From assembly GCF_018691265.1 (NCBI RefSeq), contig NW_024881313.1, positions 3,588,501 through 3,652,500 on the forward strand: a stretch of DNA of 64,000 nucleotides, written 5' to 3'. Made by a program: the position numbers and the translations under genes. Every line of letters starts with the position of its first letter. Positions within the stretch are counted from its first letter, which is position 1. A model generated the notes under the pieces. The model searched no databases and was not told where the DNA came from. It was given only the letters and a program-made list of their open reading frames with translations. Positions 13,891-24,924 of the stretch are shown here, piece after piece. This stretch comes from Tyto alba. Its lineage: Eukaryota; Chordata; Aves; Strigiformes; Tytonidae.

Positions 13891-15055
13891 TTTAATTGAC
13901 CTTAAATCATTAGTTACAACCAAACAAAATCATAACTGCATAGTACTTGACCGCTAGGAAACAATCTTCAGTCCCCACCACTCTGTAGTATCTCTGCTCA
14001 CATTCAGAAAAAGTCTAAAACCACTTTAACAATATGAAGTATATTGCGAATGCATTTAAAATAAATAAATCGGTTTTTGCTACATCACCTACTATCAAGA
14101 AATATGCAATTGCCAAGTGTTTTTAGCTGAGTTTGCTCTGTAAGGCACAACACCAGTACAAATCTGGCTTACAGTTTACTTTTTTTTCAAAAATTTCAGG
14201 AGCTGTTAGAGGGAGCAGATAGCTGCCTGAGTTAAAGCACATTATCTTGCTATCAAAAGAAATCCTGGGAATCTTTAACCTTGCTTCACAAGCCTCGGAC
14301 ATGGTAAACAGTAAAGAACATTTCCCTTGGTGTCCAAGCCTATTTCCACGTTAGGAGCGCAACCCTGCCTGTGCTCTCCAGGGCTGGTCCAGTCTCCCAA
14401 AAGAGTATTTACATTTCATCACACAATTTCTTCATCAGAGCTTCATTACGCCAGCTATCACCAATTATGCAAAAACGACGCGTTCCCCGCGTAAAGAGCG
14501 TGAATTGCCAAGACAAACCAGCACCGGCCTCCCTCTGTAACAGAGCCACGGGAGAGCAGCCTCTGAAACACCTGCCTGTCGTTACGCAGCGAGAAGAGGG
14601 AGCAAACCAGCTCGGTCCTGCCTGCTGCATATTTAAATGCGACGTGATGTGGGGCACGGGCGAATGCGTGTGCCTGACCCTCACGGCAACTCTCCTTTGA
14701 CCCCCGCAGGGGAAGGAGGACGGGTTCCACGGCGTGCCAGCCAAGGCAGGGCAGGGGCACGTACGGCACCACCGGAGGTCCTCGGCCCTGAAATTTGATG
14801 ACAGCACTTTGTTCCCCTCTTCCTTTGATAAGGCAGCGCGTGAGATGAGAGCAGCAAAGCAGCTCCTCGGCTGGAGAGCTGAGAGGAGCCGGGTCACAGG
14901 CCTGAGGAGTCAGCGCCTTGGCTCCTGGCCGGGTACCGGGAGCCCCAGCATCGGCCCTGGGATAGCACCTTCGGGTCCGCTCGCCGCGGTACCGGGCGTG
15001 AGGCGTTTACTGGGGGGGGTCCTTGTGTTTAAAATAATCCCATCGTCCCGTCATC

Positions 15056-15057
<2 letters not shown>

Positions 15058-15086
<29 letters not shown>
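15058..15086 (+). repeat. 29-base poly(G) run
   Basis: Twenty-nine consecutive G in the presumed PRR15 3' UTR (C in the transcript). It can form G-quadruplex structure on the plus strand and is prone to length errors in sequencing. Confidence 0.98.
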
Positions 15087-15355
15087 TGAGGTTGGTCTCG
15101 GCGGTGTCCGTGTAACAACAGCCCGCGACTCCACTCGTCGGGCGGAGGTGCCGGGCTCCGCGAACTGTCCGGCCGGGGCTGGGGAGGCCGCTGCCACGCA
15201 CCCCCGCGTCGCCCACGGGGCCAAGCAAGGCCAACCCCAACGGTGGGGCTCCCGCCGTCCGTCCGTCCGTCCGTCCATCCAGTGGCGGCTCCTCACAGGG
15301 CCGCGGCTCCGGGGGCGAATCCCACCCCCCCCCACCCCCCCCCACGTCCCCGGGG

Positions 15356-15737
15356 CTACTCGCCCCCCTGGGCGGCACGGCCGGCCGCCCCGCCGCCGTC
15401 GAAGACCTCGGGGCTGTCGGCCAGCAGCGAGGTGCGCACCTTCCGCCTCTCCTTGAAGCGGCCCGAGTGGGAGACGCGGAGGCTCCGGCGGTTGCCGCCG
15501 CCCGCCCCCGCCGCCTCGCCGCCGCCGAAGGGGGTGGGCTGCTCCTCCCGGCCGCCGGGGCTGGCGGGGGGGGGAGCGGCGGGGGCCTCGCTGGCGGCGG
15601 AGGCGGGGGGGGGGCGGCGGGGTGGCCGCCGCTTCCTTGTGCTTCTTCTTGCTGGTCAGCGACTTCCACCACGGCCCCGCCGAGCTGCCCTTCACGCCGG
15701 CGCGGGGGGCGGCGGTGGCCGCGGCGCTGTCCGCCAT
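15356..15737 (-). CDS. PRR15: proline-rich protein 15, reading frame broken by one base
   Basis: PRR15 is a small proline-rich nuclear/cytoplasmic protein, in mammals linked to trophoblast and gut development; its molecular function is not established. The N-terminus (MADSAAATAAPRAGVKGSSA, then GPWWKSLTSKKKHKEAAA) matches the PRR15 opening, with the hallmark GPWWKSLT. The C-terminus (NRRSLRVSHSGRFKERRKVR, then TSLL) matches the PRR15 basic tail and ends in TAG at 15358-15356. The two parts are in different frames: start and stop are 379 bases apart. Reading the 10-base G run at 15605-15614 as nine restores one frame of 126 residues, near the human length of about 129, with a proline/alanine-rich middle. 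Codons after the run have mostly C or G at third positions in the C-terminal frame, which supports the shift there. A sequencing or assembly error is more likely than a true mutation. Confidence 0.9.
15605..15614 (-). other. PRR15: homopolymer at the PRR15 frame break
   Basis: Ten G on the plus strand (C on the coding strand) encode the proline run that follows KKHKEAAAT. One base fewer, or two more, would bring the recognisable C-terminus into frame. A second G run at 15566-15574 is a less likely location, because the codons between the two runs look coding only in the C-terminal frame. Confidence 0.7.
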
Positions 15738-15745
15738 CTCGGGCT

Positions 15746-15752
15746 CCTGCGG
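15746..15752 (-). promoter_or_regulatory. PRR15: splice acceptor before the PRR15 coding exon
   Basis: On the minus strand a long C-rich tract ends in CCCTACCGCAG, nine bases before the ATG, so the coding exon would start at 15746. Mammalian PRR15 also has its whole coding region in the second exon, which agrees. The site is inferred from consensus only. Confidence 0.65.
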
Positions 15753-16034
15753 TAGGGAGGGGGGGGGGCGGGGGGGGGCGGGGGGGGGGAAGAGAGAACG
15801 AGGGCGGGCTGGCAGCCGGGATCGCCGCCACCCAGCCCGCCGGGGCCCCCCACCACTCGGGCCGGCGCCGGGGCCCTCCCTCCCACAGCACGGGGGGGGC
15901 GGGAAGCCCCCTCCACACCCACACCCCCCCCCCAACGCAGGGAGCGCTTTTGGGGTAGGTCTGCCCGTCACCCCGGGAGCTGCGGAGCAGGGAGGGAACA
16001 GGTCTCGCACAGGGAGCCGCGGGATGGGGATGGA

Positions 16035-16055
16035 GGGGGGGGGGGGGGGGGGGGG
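16035..16055 (+). repeat. 21-base poly(G) run
   Basis: Twenty-one consecutive G in the putative PRR15 intron. Shorter G8-G9 runs near 15760-15790 lie in the acceptor's pyrimidine tract. Confidence 0.98.
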
Positions 16056-16317
16056 AAGGATTTCGCGCTTTGCCCCGGTGACAGACTCTGAAGCGCCACC
16101 CGCCCTCCCGTGCGCGGCTGACGGAGCTAAAGGTAAATAAAGCCCCGGAGCCGAGCCGCTGGACGCGCTCCCCGCACTCGTCACCGCTTCCCCCCGTCCC
16201 CCCCCATCCTCCCCAAAAAGGGGACCCCGAGGCCGGGTACCTTGGGGCTGCCTCCCCGCGGGCTGGGGCCGGGAGCCCGCGTCCCTCCCGGGGGATCCTG
16301 CGATGTGGCGCCGGCCG

Positions 16318-16349
16318 CTCCCTCCCTCCCTCCCTCCCTCCCTCCCTTC
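16318..16349 (+). repeat. (CCCT)n simple repeat
   Basis: About seven CCCT units, on the minus strand an AGGG tract, lie within the PRR15 CpG island. Confidence 0.95.
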
Positions 16350-16564
16350 CCCCGCCGGCTCCCGGCGCGACAGGTACGGGAGGCGGCACCGACGGGACCG
16401 CGCTCCTTCTGCCCCCGGGGAAGCGCGGCCGCTCCTCCCTCCCCACGCCCCTACGGCTCCATCGGCGCGGTGGGGCGGGAGGGCGGGAGGGAGGGCGGGA
16501 AGGGGGCGGCAGGTAGCGGCCAGCCCCGCGGCTCGGCCCCGGGGGCGGAGCGGCCCCCGCTCAC

Positions 16565-16890
16565 CTGCGCGGCGGGGCGGGGCCCGGGGGGGCGGTGGGT
16601 GTCCCCACGGAGGGACACCCGGAGGTGGGGGGGGGGGGAAGAGGAGGAGGAGGAGGAGGAGGAGGAGGAGGAAGGAGCCGTAGCACCGGGAGGGCGTCAG
16701 GAAAGGCGGCGTTCCCGCCGGCGGGCGCGGCGCTGTCGGCCTGCGGCAGCCCCGCGGTTTTTTTTTGCGCGCCTCGCTGCGGAGGGCGCGCCTCGCTGAA
16801 TCATTTTGTAGCCGCGGAGAAAAACAGAATCGTTCGTAGTTGCCCATCTTTTAAAAAAAAAAAAACAAAAACAACCCGCAGCTGACGCAG
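16565..16890 (-). other. PRR15: candidate PRR15 non-coding exon 1
   Basis: A near-perfect donor, GCGCAG|GTGAGC, ends at 16565. Paired with the acceptor at 15747 it would define an 818-base intron. The upstream limit is a guess from the TATA-like word at 16918-16911. Another possible donor, AAG|GTACCC, lies near 16242. Transcript data would be needed to confirm. Confidence 0.4.
16638..16674 (+). repeat. (GGA)n trinucleotide repeat
   Basis: Roughly eleven GGA units follow a G run in the putative PRR15 exon 1. On the minus strand this is a CTC/TCC tract near the expected transcription start. Confidence 0.95.
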
Positions 16891-16910
16891 AAAGAGAGGC
16901 AGTGCCGCCT

Positions 16911-16918
16911 AATATATA
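16911..16918 (-). promoter_or_regulatory. PRR15: TATA-like box upstream of PRR15
   Basis: The minus strand reads TATATATT at the edge of the CpG island, followed after about 20 bases by TGCGTCAGC, which resembles a MARE/AP-1-type site. Position and orientation suit a PRR15 core promoter with transcription starting near 16885. Inferred; CpG-island promoters often lack TATA. Confidence 0.35.
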
Positions 16919-16924
16919 CACTTG

Positions 16925-18479
16925 AACTGGCTTAGAATTGGGACCTTCACTTTTTGTGTGGTGATGGATATATGGCCAAACAAACGTCTTTTATTCATCC
17001 AGAAAGGAGAGAAAGGATTTGTTTGTACCACACCATGTGTTGAAAATGGTGATTTGTTTGTTGGAGAGCTACACCATGTAATATATACATTTGATCCCTA
17101 ACACCCCTCCCATCAGCCGCACAGTCCGTTACCGAAGGATGCCCGTGGTCGTGTGGAGGAGTTTGCGAAATCATGCCAGCCTCATACTCTTTTACAGATC
17201 AACTTCTGCTACTTGCAGCTTCCCTGAATAGCCCATAAAGAGAAGATGCATGGGAACTGGTGAATGCCGGTTACCGTGGGAGAGGAGCCCAGGATGTGCA
17301 CTGACACTGTTCCCTTCGACCCCAAAGGCTTTTGGATAGGGAAGCATGCGTGCACACACATGGGAAAGTACTCTAGGCTGTCATACTAAGATCAGTAGCA
17401 AAAGATCTATCCTATGGACTAAAACAGTAACTTCCAATGAGAAAAGATGGCTTTTTCATTCCCTCCTAACAAGTAGGCAACCGGCATTTTCTAAGGTGCG
17501 TAGCACCAGGGCATCAGGCTCTGTTGGGCCAAGGACAGCCACAGACCACAGGGTCAGGTTTCCCCTGGTGAATATGACCTACTGCTTTGCTACTCGTGTA
17601 TCTATAGAGAAGGAGAACAGCATCATCTCTCCCCATCTTGTGTCCCAGGGAAGCGCCTGAGAAAAAAGGGAATTTATGCAGAAATAAAGGTAATTATTAT
17701 TATTATTTTTAAAGCCCTTTTCACAAAAATATTACTGGTTGACATTTATAGCTTCCAGCCTGGTTATAGGCTTATACAAAACATTTGCCACTGTATCACT
17801 TGTTTATATTATTCTGATTACCATAGATGTGACCTCTTGGCTCACATAATGCCAAACTTACATCAACTCAGTGCGGTTTTTTCAGCTAAGCCTGTGTCGA
17901 TGAATTTTACAATGAAAGAGATTTGTCATTTTTGATGCTGGTCTGAAAGCAGCGTCTACCAAAAAGAGACAGGCACTTTGGAAAGCTTTGTCAGAGATGT
18001 GGGAGTGGGAGGGTGCGCCTGCATGTGTACGTGGTGGTGCAGGGGGACAGCAAAACCTGCTCTGCAGTTGGAAGTCACTGCTACGAATCAGTCACAACAT
18101 GCTGTTCCACGAGGTTGTCACTAAGGTTAGTGTTTATATAAAAACAACTCTGAGGGTGAAAACATAGGGTCTGCCCCTTTCTTACTGCTGCTGTACTTGT
18201 TGCATTCCTTCAGTGTGCATATATTTACAGCGCTGATATAAAAAGGAAAGTAAAACAGCCCATTGACTCTTTCAATGCATGGAAGTTAAACACTGTATCA
18301 AGTTAATAAGAGTACTGCTGTTAAATTCTGTCCTGTCTTTGCAGGAGGAGAGGACAGAAATCAGTGGGGTTTTGTAGTCCCAGCTAAGGTGGCTGTGCAG
18401 GGTTCTAGCAGATGCCCCAGTACACTGCAAAATAAAGATGTAGGGCCTACATTGTAACATGCTCCTTTTGTGTAGGATT
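16925..18479. other. intergenic upstream of PRR15
   Basis: AT-rich DNA between the PRR15 CpG island and the diverged repeat domain. Distal PRR15 regulatory sites may lie here, but none is recognised with confidence. Confidence 0.55.
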
Positions 18480-21400
18480 GAACCATATTGACATCAGGTC
18501 TCTTCATAATTCTGCAGGCTCTCCAAAATTCAGAAATACCCTGGTATTCTCAAGATTCAGATTCCCAAAGACTAACTTTAATATCAGCTCTTGAACGAAT
18601 TTTACTTATAACACCTAAACTGTTACTGCAGTGAAAATAAATAATTAAATAAAAAAAAAGGTGTTTGCTGTACTTCCCACCGTCCTTTTTTCAACCTTTG
18701 CAGACCCAACTGTGTTGAAGTTGAAACTGGGCCCTGGAAACCTTAGATGACCAAACCACACCCTTACCTAATTGTGCTGAGGGGACCCATCTCTCCTTGC
18801 AGGAGAAGAGAGGCACCGTCCAGTGCCGACATCAGCCTTCCCGACACCGTGGACTACGCAGCGTCTGGGACTTTCTGATCTCCACAACATAACAACAACT
18901 TTAACCCTGATATTAAGTGCAGTTATAATTATACCAAGGGGATCCAACGGTGCCCTCAGAAGCATAGAGGGCACTAGTGAATATTGGTAGCAGATCTCTT
19001 ATTCACCCTGAAGCCCCAGATCGTCCAGGAAATAGACTGGACTTTAGAAACTGGATTCTCAAATGCTAACCTTAAGGCCAAGGACGTGTTTAGGCCTACT
19101 GTAGAAAAGCACATACGGCACTGGCACCTATAAAGAGCAGAGCTCTTCTTACGTCCATACGGCCAGCAATATCCACAGCACGTGTGATTCTTCAGGTTTC
19201 AGTTCTTAAGCTCGAACCGTGACCTGACATACAACTGAGCAATTGGGCCTCAGAAGGAAAATTGCAACACTGATACCTGCTGGCACAAGTGGGCCTTTTA
19301 GCAGTCAGCATTAAAATCAGTTCTGGAAACTCCTAGATCTCAAAGCCTAAATGTCACCTTAATTTAAACCGAGGGGCCTCTGTGTACAGGAAAGGCCCAC
19401 GCAAAGAATTGGCTCCCATCCGCATCAAGCTTCTCACAAGAAGCCAGCAGTAACTTCAATTCTTCTAGCTTTACATTTTCAAGTGCTAGCAGCACCTCAA
19501 ACCTTAGACTTTACGATAACCACAGGAAGGACTCCCACCATCGTTTTATAAAGGGTAAAACCATTTTCCCGGTTGACACTGGGCTGCTGCTTAAGGCTGT
19601 GGGACTTGCAGCATCCACACCCAGGCTACGTCAGTCCTGCCAAAAAAATCATAGAGCTGGGAAGTGAGTTTGAACCCTGCACCTGGTGAACTGGTCCTAT
19701 TGTTAGCGGTGACTCCCTGGCACGATTTTGGGCTATGTCAGTGAATACTCACTGGTCAAGCATGGCCTCGAGGCAGCAAGAGCAAAGGATTATTTCCCTT
19801 AGACAGAATGGATGAAACTACCACAGTTTGTCCCCCTCCATAGTCCTCCAGCTTTACTGCAACAGGTTTTGCACCCAAAAACCCCTCAGTACACAGCCAC
19901 TCCTCGTGTAACAGTCTAGGACGTGCATTGCCCCATCGCAGCCTTGGAGTATGAAAATACGGGTTTGATGGGCTGCAACACAGCCCCTGCCTTATTACAG
20001 GTGCTAAATCACAATTTTTGATTGAGTGCCTCTAGGGAAAAAAAGGCTCTCACTGGCCACAGGTGACACCACGGGCCCCTGAGAGGCCCTTAAGGTTAGG
20101 TACAATGTAATGTGGACAGGGCAAGACTGCGCCACTTGGCAGGGAAGAGGTCCTTGGCCCCATTTTATTGATTGACACAGATGTGGTCTTAAATTTTCTA
20201 CTCTTCCCTCCAACACTAGCATGGACAATATCCTTAGATGGGCCCTAACAGTAGCTCTATGAAAGGAACTAGTCCCTTAGTGGAACGCAGGACGTTATCT
20301 TAGTGCTAGTGCTCATTCTCATTCAACGGGAAGTTTGGCTTCATGAATAAATCTGTCTCAGAACACAACAGGTTCTGAAGCTTTACCTTAACAATAGCCA
20401 TGACTGTAAGGAAGGCTCAAAACTTCATCAAAACCGTTGGGAAACACAGCTCCTCAAACTCAGTTCCCAGCCCTTTCTTGCATCCCATGAATTAGTCCCA
20501 CGGCAGAAGCAAACAGAAGAGCGTAGGCCCCTAACACCAGCCCTTTTCTTACATTTGTATATCCACCAGCAAACTCAGCCTGATTCTTTGAATCCCAAAT
20601 TCTGAACCTCATCTTCTCTCTGACTCTTACAGTATCTGAAGATAAAACTTAAGGACCTGTTCCTATAGCAGAGCAGAAAAATACAGAAATCTGTGACTGT
20701 TGACACCAGTACCCTTCCTAACTCTGCACGCCTTGCAAAAAAAGAATCAGTTTCTCAAATATCCATACCCCTAAGCAGAGAACACTGAATAGAAAGACAA
20801 GGGTTGATGATTGTTGATACCAGCATGCTGCAGTTTTTGCAACTTCAGTAACAACTCAGTTCTTTTGGCTTTAGGTTTCCAAAGCCTGTCCCTAAGTCCT
20901 ACCTAATTATAACTGTAAGACTCCTAACAGCAAAAAACCACCATAAATAATTGTCCCTTATTGACATCAGCCCTGTTCCTAATACTGAGAGCTGTGCAGC
21001 ATGCAGTAACAATAGTAGTTATTCAATATTTGGATTCCTAAGCCTAACTGTTACCTTGTTCTGAACACCTATGGACCCCAGTCTCCTAATGTTCTTGGGC
21101 AGCAGTATGTGGTAGATAATATGGATCTTCATGCACATTGGTCATACCCATAGCTGCCTTATAGTAGAACAGAAAACAAGGTATATTCAAATATCACCAG
21201 CAGCAATTTATGTTTTTCAGGATCTACAGTTCCAAACCCTACAGCTAACCCTACTCCTCATTCTAACCTTCATCTTAGTAGTAACAAAGGGCTCGTACTT
21301 TCAAGAAAAGAGAGAATACTTTGACCCCCACCTCGTCAGGCCCTGCAGAGCCCTGCAATGAAGGCAGCTTCGAGTGGCACGCTTGGTTCCTGCCATCCCC

Positions 21401-21780
21401 AAGCCTACTGTAAACTGAGCCCTGACAGTTCCTCTGCTTACAACCTGCTGCTCATTTCTACTGTAGCTTATAAAGCACTGGCTCTAACTGACACAGGGTT
21501 TCTTCCTGGCTGCAGGCCTTACAACATTCTGCAACAATCCTTCAGGCTTTGAACTCCCACTCCTGGCTCTAGCTGTAGTATCAGCGTAGTTATATCCGGA
21601 ATACCGTGCCTTCGGAGAAAGATAATGTAAAGTATGGCTCCCATGTAAGACCCACTGATGTCCTAAATCTGCAAGCCCTAGAGCATTCAGCAATGATCAT
21701 AGTTCCCTAAGGTTCAGACTTCTGAATCTTAACCGTGATCTTTGCTTTAATCAAGGAATTAATCTCTACAGCTAAAGAAC
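18480..21780 (+). repeat. diverged tandem-repeat-like domain (unit roughly 150-170 bases)
   Basis: The same set of words recurs in the same order many times: GACAtCAG or GAtACCAG, then a TCTGCAgGCcTTgCA block, then CAGTAACTTCAGTTCTTt, GGTTTCCAAAGCCTAAC and CCCTAA-type words. Clear copies start near 18490, 20701, 20818, 20963, 21490 and 21655; others are blurred. Spacings cluster around 115-170 bases or multiples. Copies are very diverged, which suggests an old minisatellite. This was judged by eye. Confidence 0.55.
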
Positions 21781-24700
21781 ATAAAACGTATCGACGCTCT
21801 CACTCTTATCTCCATGAGCCCTGTCGTCTCTTCATTCCCTTTAGATAGCTGTAGGGGATATAGCAATATAATTGTGCTTTGAAGATCCAGTTAGATGGCA
21901 TTCTTCTCCTTGCCTAAGTGTTTGTGAATTGCCTTCCTACTCAGATTTTTCATCAGTTCCTGATTATCGGCAGGGGAGTCTGTTGGCACTCGAATCGTCT
22001 TCCTCCCTTTTCCGCAGACCTTGTCTCTGCTCTTGTCAATAAAGAAAGAGGAAGGCACCCAGGCTCCTGCAGCTTGTGCCCTTTGAGCAAGGCTTGGGGA
22101 GAGTGTAGGGGTGAGAGAAAATGTCACAGCTTCTCCAGCTGCCGCCACTTTGGGGAGCATGAACGGCTGGAGAAGCGCCCGCTTGTGTGAGCCTTCCTCC
22201 CAGCCCCATCTCCTTTTCCGCCCTCTCCAGCCTCTTCTCAGGCAGCCGGGCAGCACCTCGCCAGCCATCAGCAGGCTCAGGGGAGCAGGCTGCCTTTGCC
22301 CTGCCTGTATCCCGCGGGGGGAGCGTGGTCCTGGCTGAAGCTGAAGGCGGAGCAGAAGAGGCTGTCGGCTGCCTCCATCTCCAGGTGTGAGGGAGCGGGA
22401 GGGAGCCGCAGCTGAGCTGAGTTAGGAAACCAGCCTGAGTCCAGGCAGGGCCCTCTGCAAACACACTTAATCACCTCCCAGTGTCTCATCTGTACAGACC
22501 TGCACTGTGCTGTGTTTGAGCTTATCATAAAGGACACCGTCGCTCCACGTGCTCTGCAAACCGCTCTCAGTAGCCACCTTCACTTTCACCTCCTTGCAAT
22601 GTGACTTGAAGCCTTCCTTCAGTCCAGCTATTTATTACCTCAGGCACTCCCCGCACCGCTCCCAGGTCTCACTAAGACCAGAGTTTTGCCCCCTACTGCA
22701 CCTGCAATCCCTCTTCCCTCCTGTAGCCTCAATTTAACAGTAACACACAGCTCAGGTCTTTCAAGCACCTTATTTCAGGAGGGATCCCAAACCTGATGAT
22801 ACCTTCCTTCCCAGAGCCTCCGGCCAAGTGCCCCTGCAGCCCTGTCTCCTTCATTAAGCTCAACTACTGTGTGAGCTTTGAGACGGTGAAGTGTATAGGA
22901 AAGTGTACTCTTACCTCTTGCTTAGAAATAAAATGAACGTGGTACCAATTCATCCAGTTTTGCGCTCTGTTAGATCCATTCTGTAGCTTAAACTGACATC
23001 GCCGGGCGATGAGTTGAGAGCAAAGCTCTGTCTCCTTTGTAACCTTATTTTAAAAAAAGTTTTTCGGAGGAAACAGTATCTGCACTTATGCTCTTTGTTT
23101 CTTGTTTTTTGCAATTTTTTTCTCCTTCCTCAGTAACTTCTACATCCTTCGTCCTATTCCAGTGGCATTTGACAGCGGGAGAGAGATAATTAAGTTTCAC
23201 AACAACTGGTCTCTGGGTAGAGGAGCCCCAGATCGATGTCTCAGTTGAGGAAATCCTTCAACAGTTCCCTGTTTGGTCTTGCCTGCCAGCTGCCTTTTCA
23301 GAACATGTGTGCTTGGGAGGCAGGCACAGCACAGGCTGCCTCGTCTCCAGCACGGTGTTGTCAGGAAACAATTCCTTCGCTCGGTTGTCCCGACAGGCTC
23401 CAAATATTTAAACCTGACAGCGACGAGCATTGCAAAGGCAGAGGTATAAAGAAGGGATTTTCAGCTGTTCGGGGGGGCACGGAGTCGCACCCCTCCCACC
23501 AGGAGATGGGGCTAGCTGAATGGCAGATGGGAATCCCCGGGGAGGTGGGGGGGGGATGCCTGCAGTGGGGGACTGCTGCTGCACCCGCAGCGCTCCACCA
23601 AAGGCCTTCTCCAGAAGCAGGAGGGGAACAAGGCTCCCGCCGAACATCTGGCTGCAGACAGGCTCCGGTGCAGTCAGACACAGGTATCTCACCTGCTTCC
23701 AGGGGAGCCCAGCTGCGTTTTCCACTCGGGATGAAATGGCCTAGAGCAGGGGAGTTACATCAGCTCAAACGCAACCTCCTGGAGCATCTTTCAAATGACT
23801 CTTCTTACTCTCTAGTAGTGCCTCCTGTGAGATAAGGCGTCACGCTCTTGCTGAAAGCTCTGAAGCAAAGGGAAGGATTTGGTATAATCCACTCAGACCC
23901 TTTTCTTTTTTTTATTTTCTGTCTACTGGAGTATTGGCTTCCATTAAAGATAAATATGCTTCTTCTTCTGTTTTAGCAGTCAGTTTCGCAGAGGAAAGTC
24001 CGCTGCCTTTTTATTTCCTCGAATGGTGAATCTGGAACAGAGACAACCAGCTCTCCGAGGTGCTGCTCAGCCCCAGGTGCAGCGGTGATGGCCACGCTAA
24101 GTCTGGCCTAAGAGATGAAGCGTGCACAGCACAAGGTGGCACTAATGAGGTACGGAGGGGACAGGGTCCCTCTACCTCCATGATCAGTGTGTCCCTGAGG
24201 GTGTCGGACATGGGTTAATCAGTTAGCCGAGATGAACACTAACAATTCATTAGATATCTGTGTTTTACGATGCAGATTCATACTCTTCCCTCTGTCCAAC
24301 AGATTAGACATTCCTGCTCTCCACGGGCACTAAGCGTGGGCATTTCTAAACACACTGCTTTGCAATGTCATCAGATCCTCAGGATGGGACGTGTATTGAA
24401 GACCCCAGACTGTGAGACACGTCAGAGCTACCAGCATGCTCATGGTAGAGGAAAAGGGAAAAGCAGAAGCAGAAATGGCTTGCTCGTCTTCCTACAGAAA
24501 TAACAAGAAAGGGTACTAAAATATTGTTCCTGACTTAAAAAAAACTACTCATTACTGAACTGACCAGAAAAAAATAAAGAAAATAATTGTTAGTCAAATG
24601 TCTGTGTTCAAGGGATCGGAAAAGTGCTCCGGTGGCATTGATTCTTGGATATTGACTGGACTGGTACTGCGTATTTGTTGCTTGCTTGAAGTTTTACACA

Positions 24701-24924
24701 GAGGTGGCTCAGGGTGGTCACAGAAAAGAAACGTGTGCATAGGCTTGGCTGTGGTGGTAGGGGCATCCCGGTGCCAATCTGAAACTGCTGACATTCAGTA
24801 AAACTGTCCTAAGTTTTCCAAGCAGGAAAGTTTCCAGCAATGTCGGGATGGTAATTAGCGATTGATTTTCATTTGGCAGCTTGCCATGTGGTCAGAGTGA
24901 CAGACACCAGAACTCTTCAACACA
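21781..24924. other. intergenic between PRR15 and the CHN2 3' end
   Basis: Two moderately GC-rich patches (22.1-22.4 and 23.4-23.75 kb) carry overlapping open frames on both strands, up to 199 codons, without similarity to known proteins. No transposon was recognised. Confidence 0.55.

Larger units (their letters stand above)
13885..15355 (-). other. PRR15: PRR15 probable 3' UTR
   Basis: The DNA after the PRR15 stop contains a 29-base G run (15058-15086) and no further coding signal. The first canonical minus-strand AATAAA I see is at 13890-13885, about 1.5 kb downstream, and may mark the end of the transcript. Confidence 0.45.
14900..16850. promoter_or_regulatory. PRR15: CpG island covering PRR15
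   Basis: About 2 kb of extremely GC-rich DNA with dense CpG contains the coding exon, putative intron and putative exon 1 of PRR15. It falls off sharply into AT-rich DNA on both sides. Long open frames on both strands here (up to about 600 codons) result from the scarcity of AT-rich stop codons. Confidence 0.95.

Noticed and set aside
15007..16847. Open frames of 598 and 479 codons on the minus strand, and several of 160-240 codons on the plus strand, in the GC-rich block
   Set aside because: They arise because stop codons are rare in extreme GC DNA. Apart from the PRR15 part they are simple arginine/proline/glycine text, overlap each other on both strands, and cross the putative PRR15 intron.
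17080..17090. Second TATATA-like word on the minus strand upstream of PRR15
   Set aside because: It lies about 170 bases further out in AT-rich DNA with no CpG context; such words are frequent by chance there.
23236..23835. 199-codon plus-strand frame between PRR15 and CHN2
   Set aside because: It overlaps minus-strand frames of 106 and 105 codons, and the composition is mixed without domain-like text. I see no splice or family signal.
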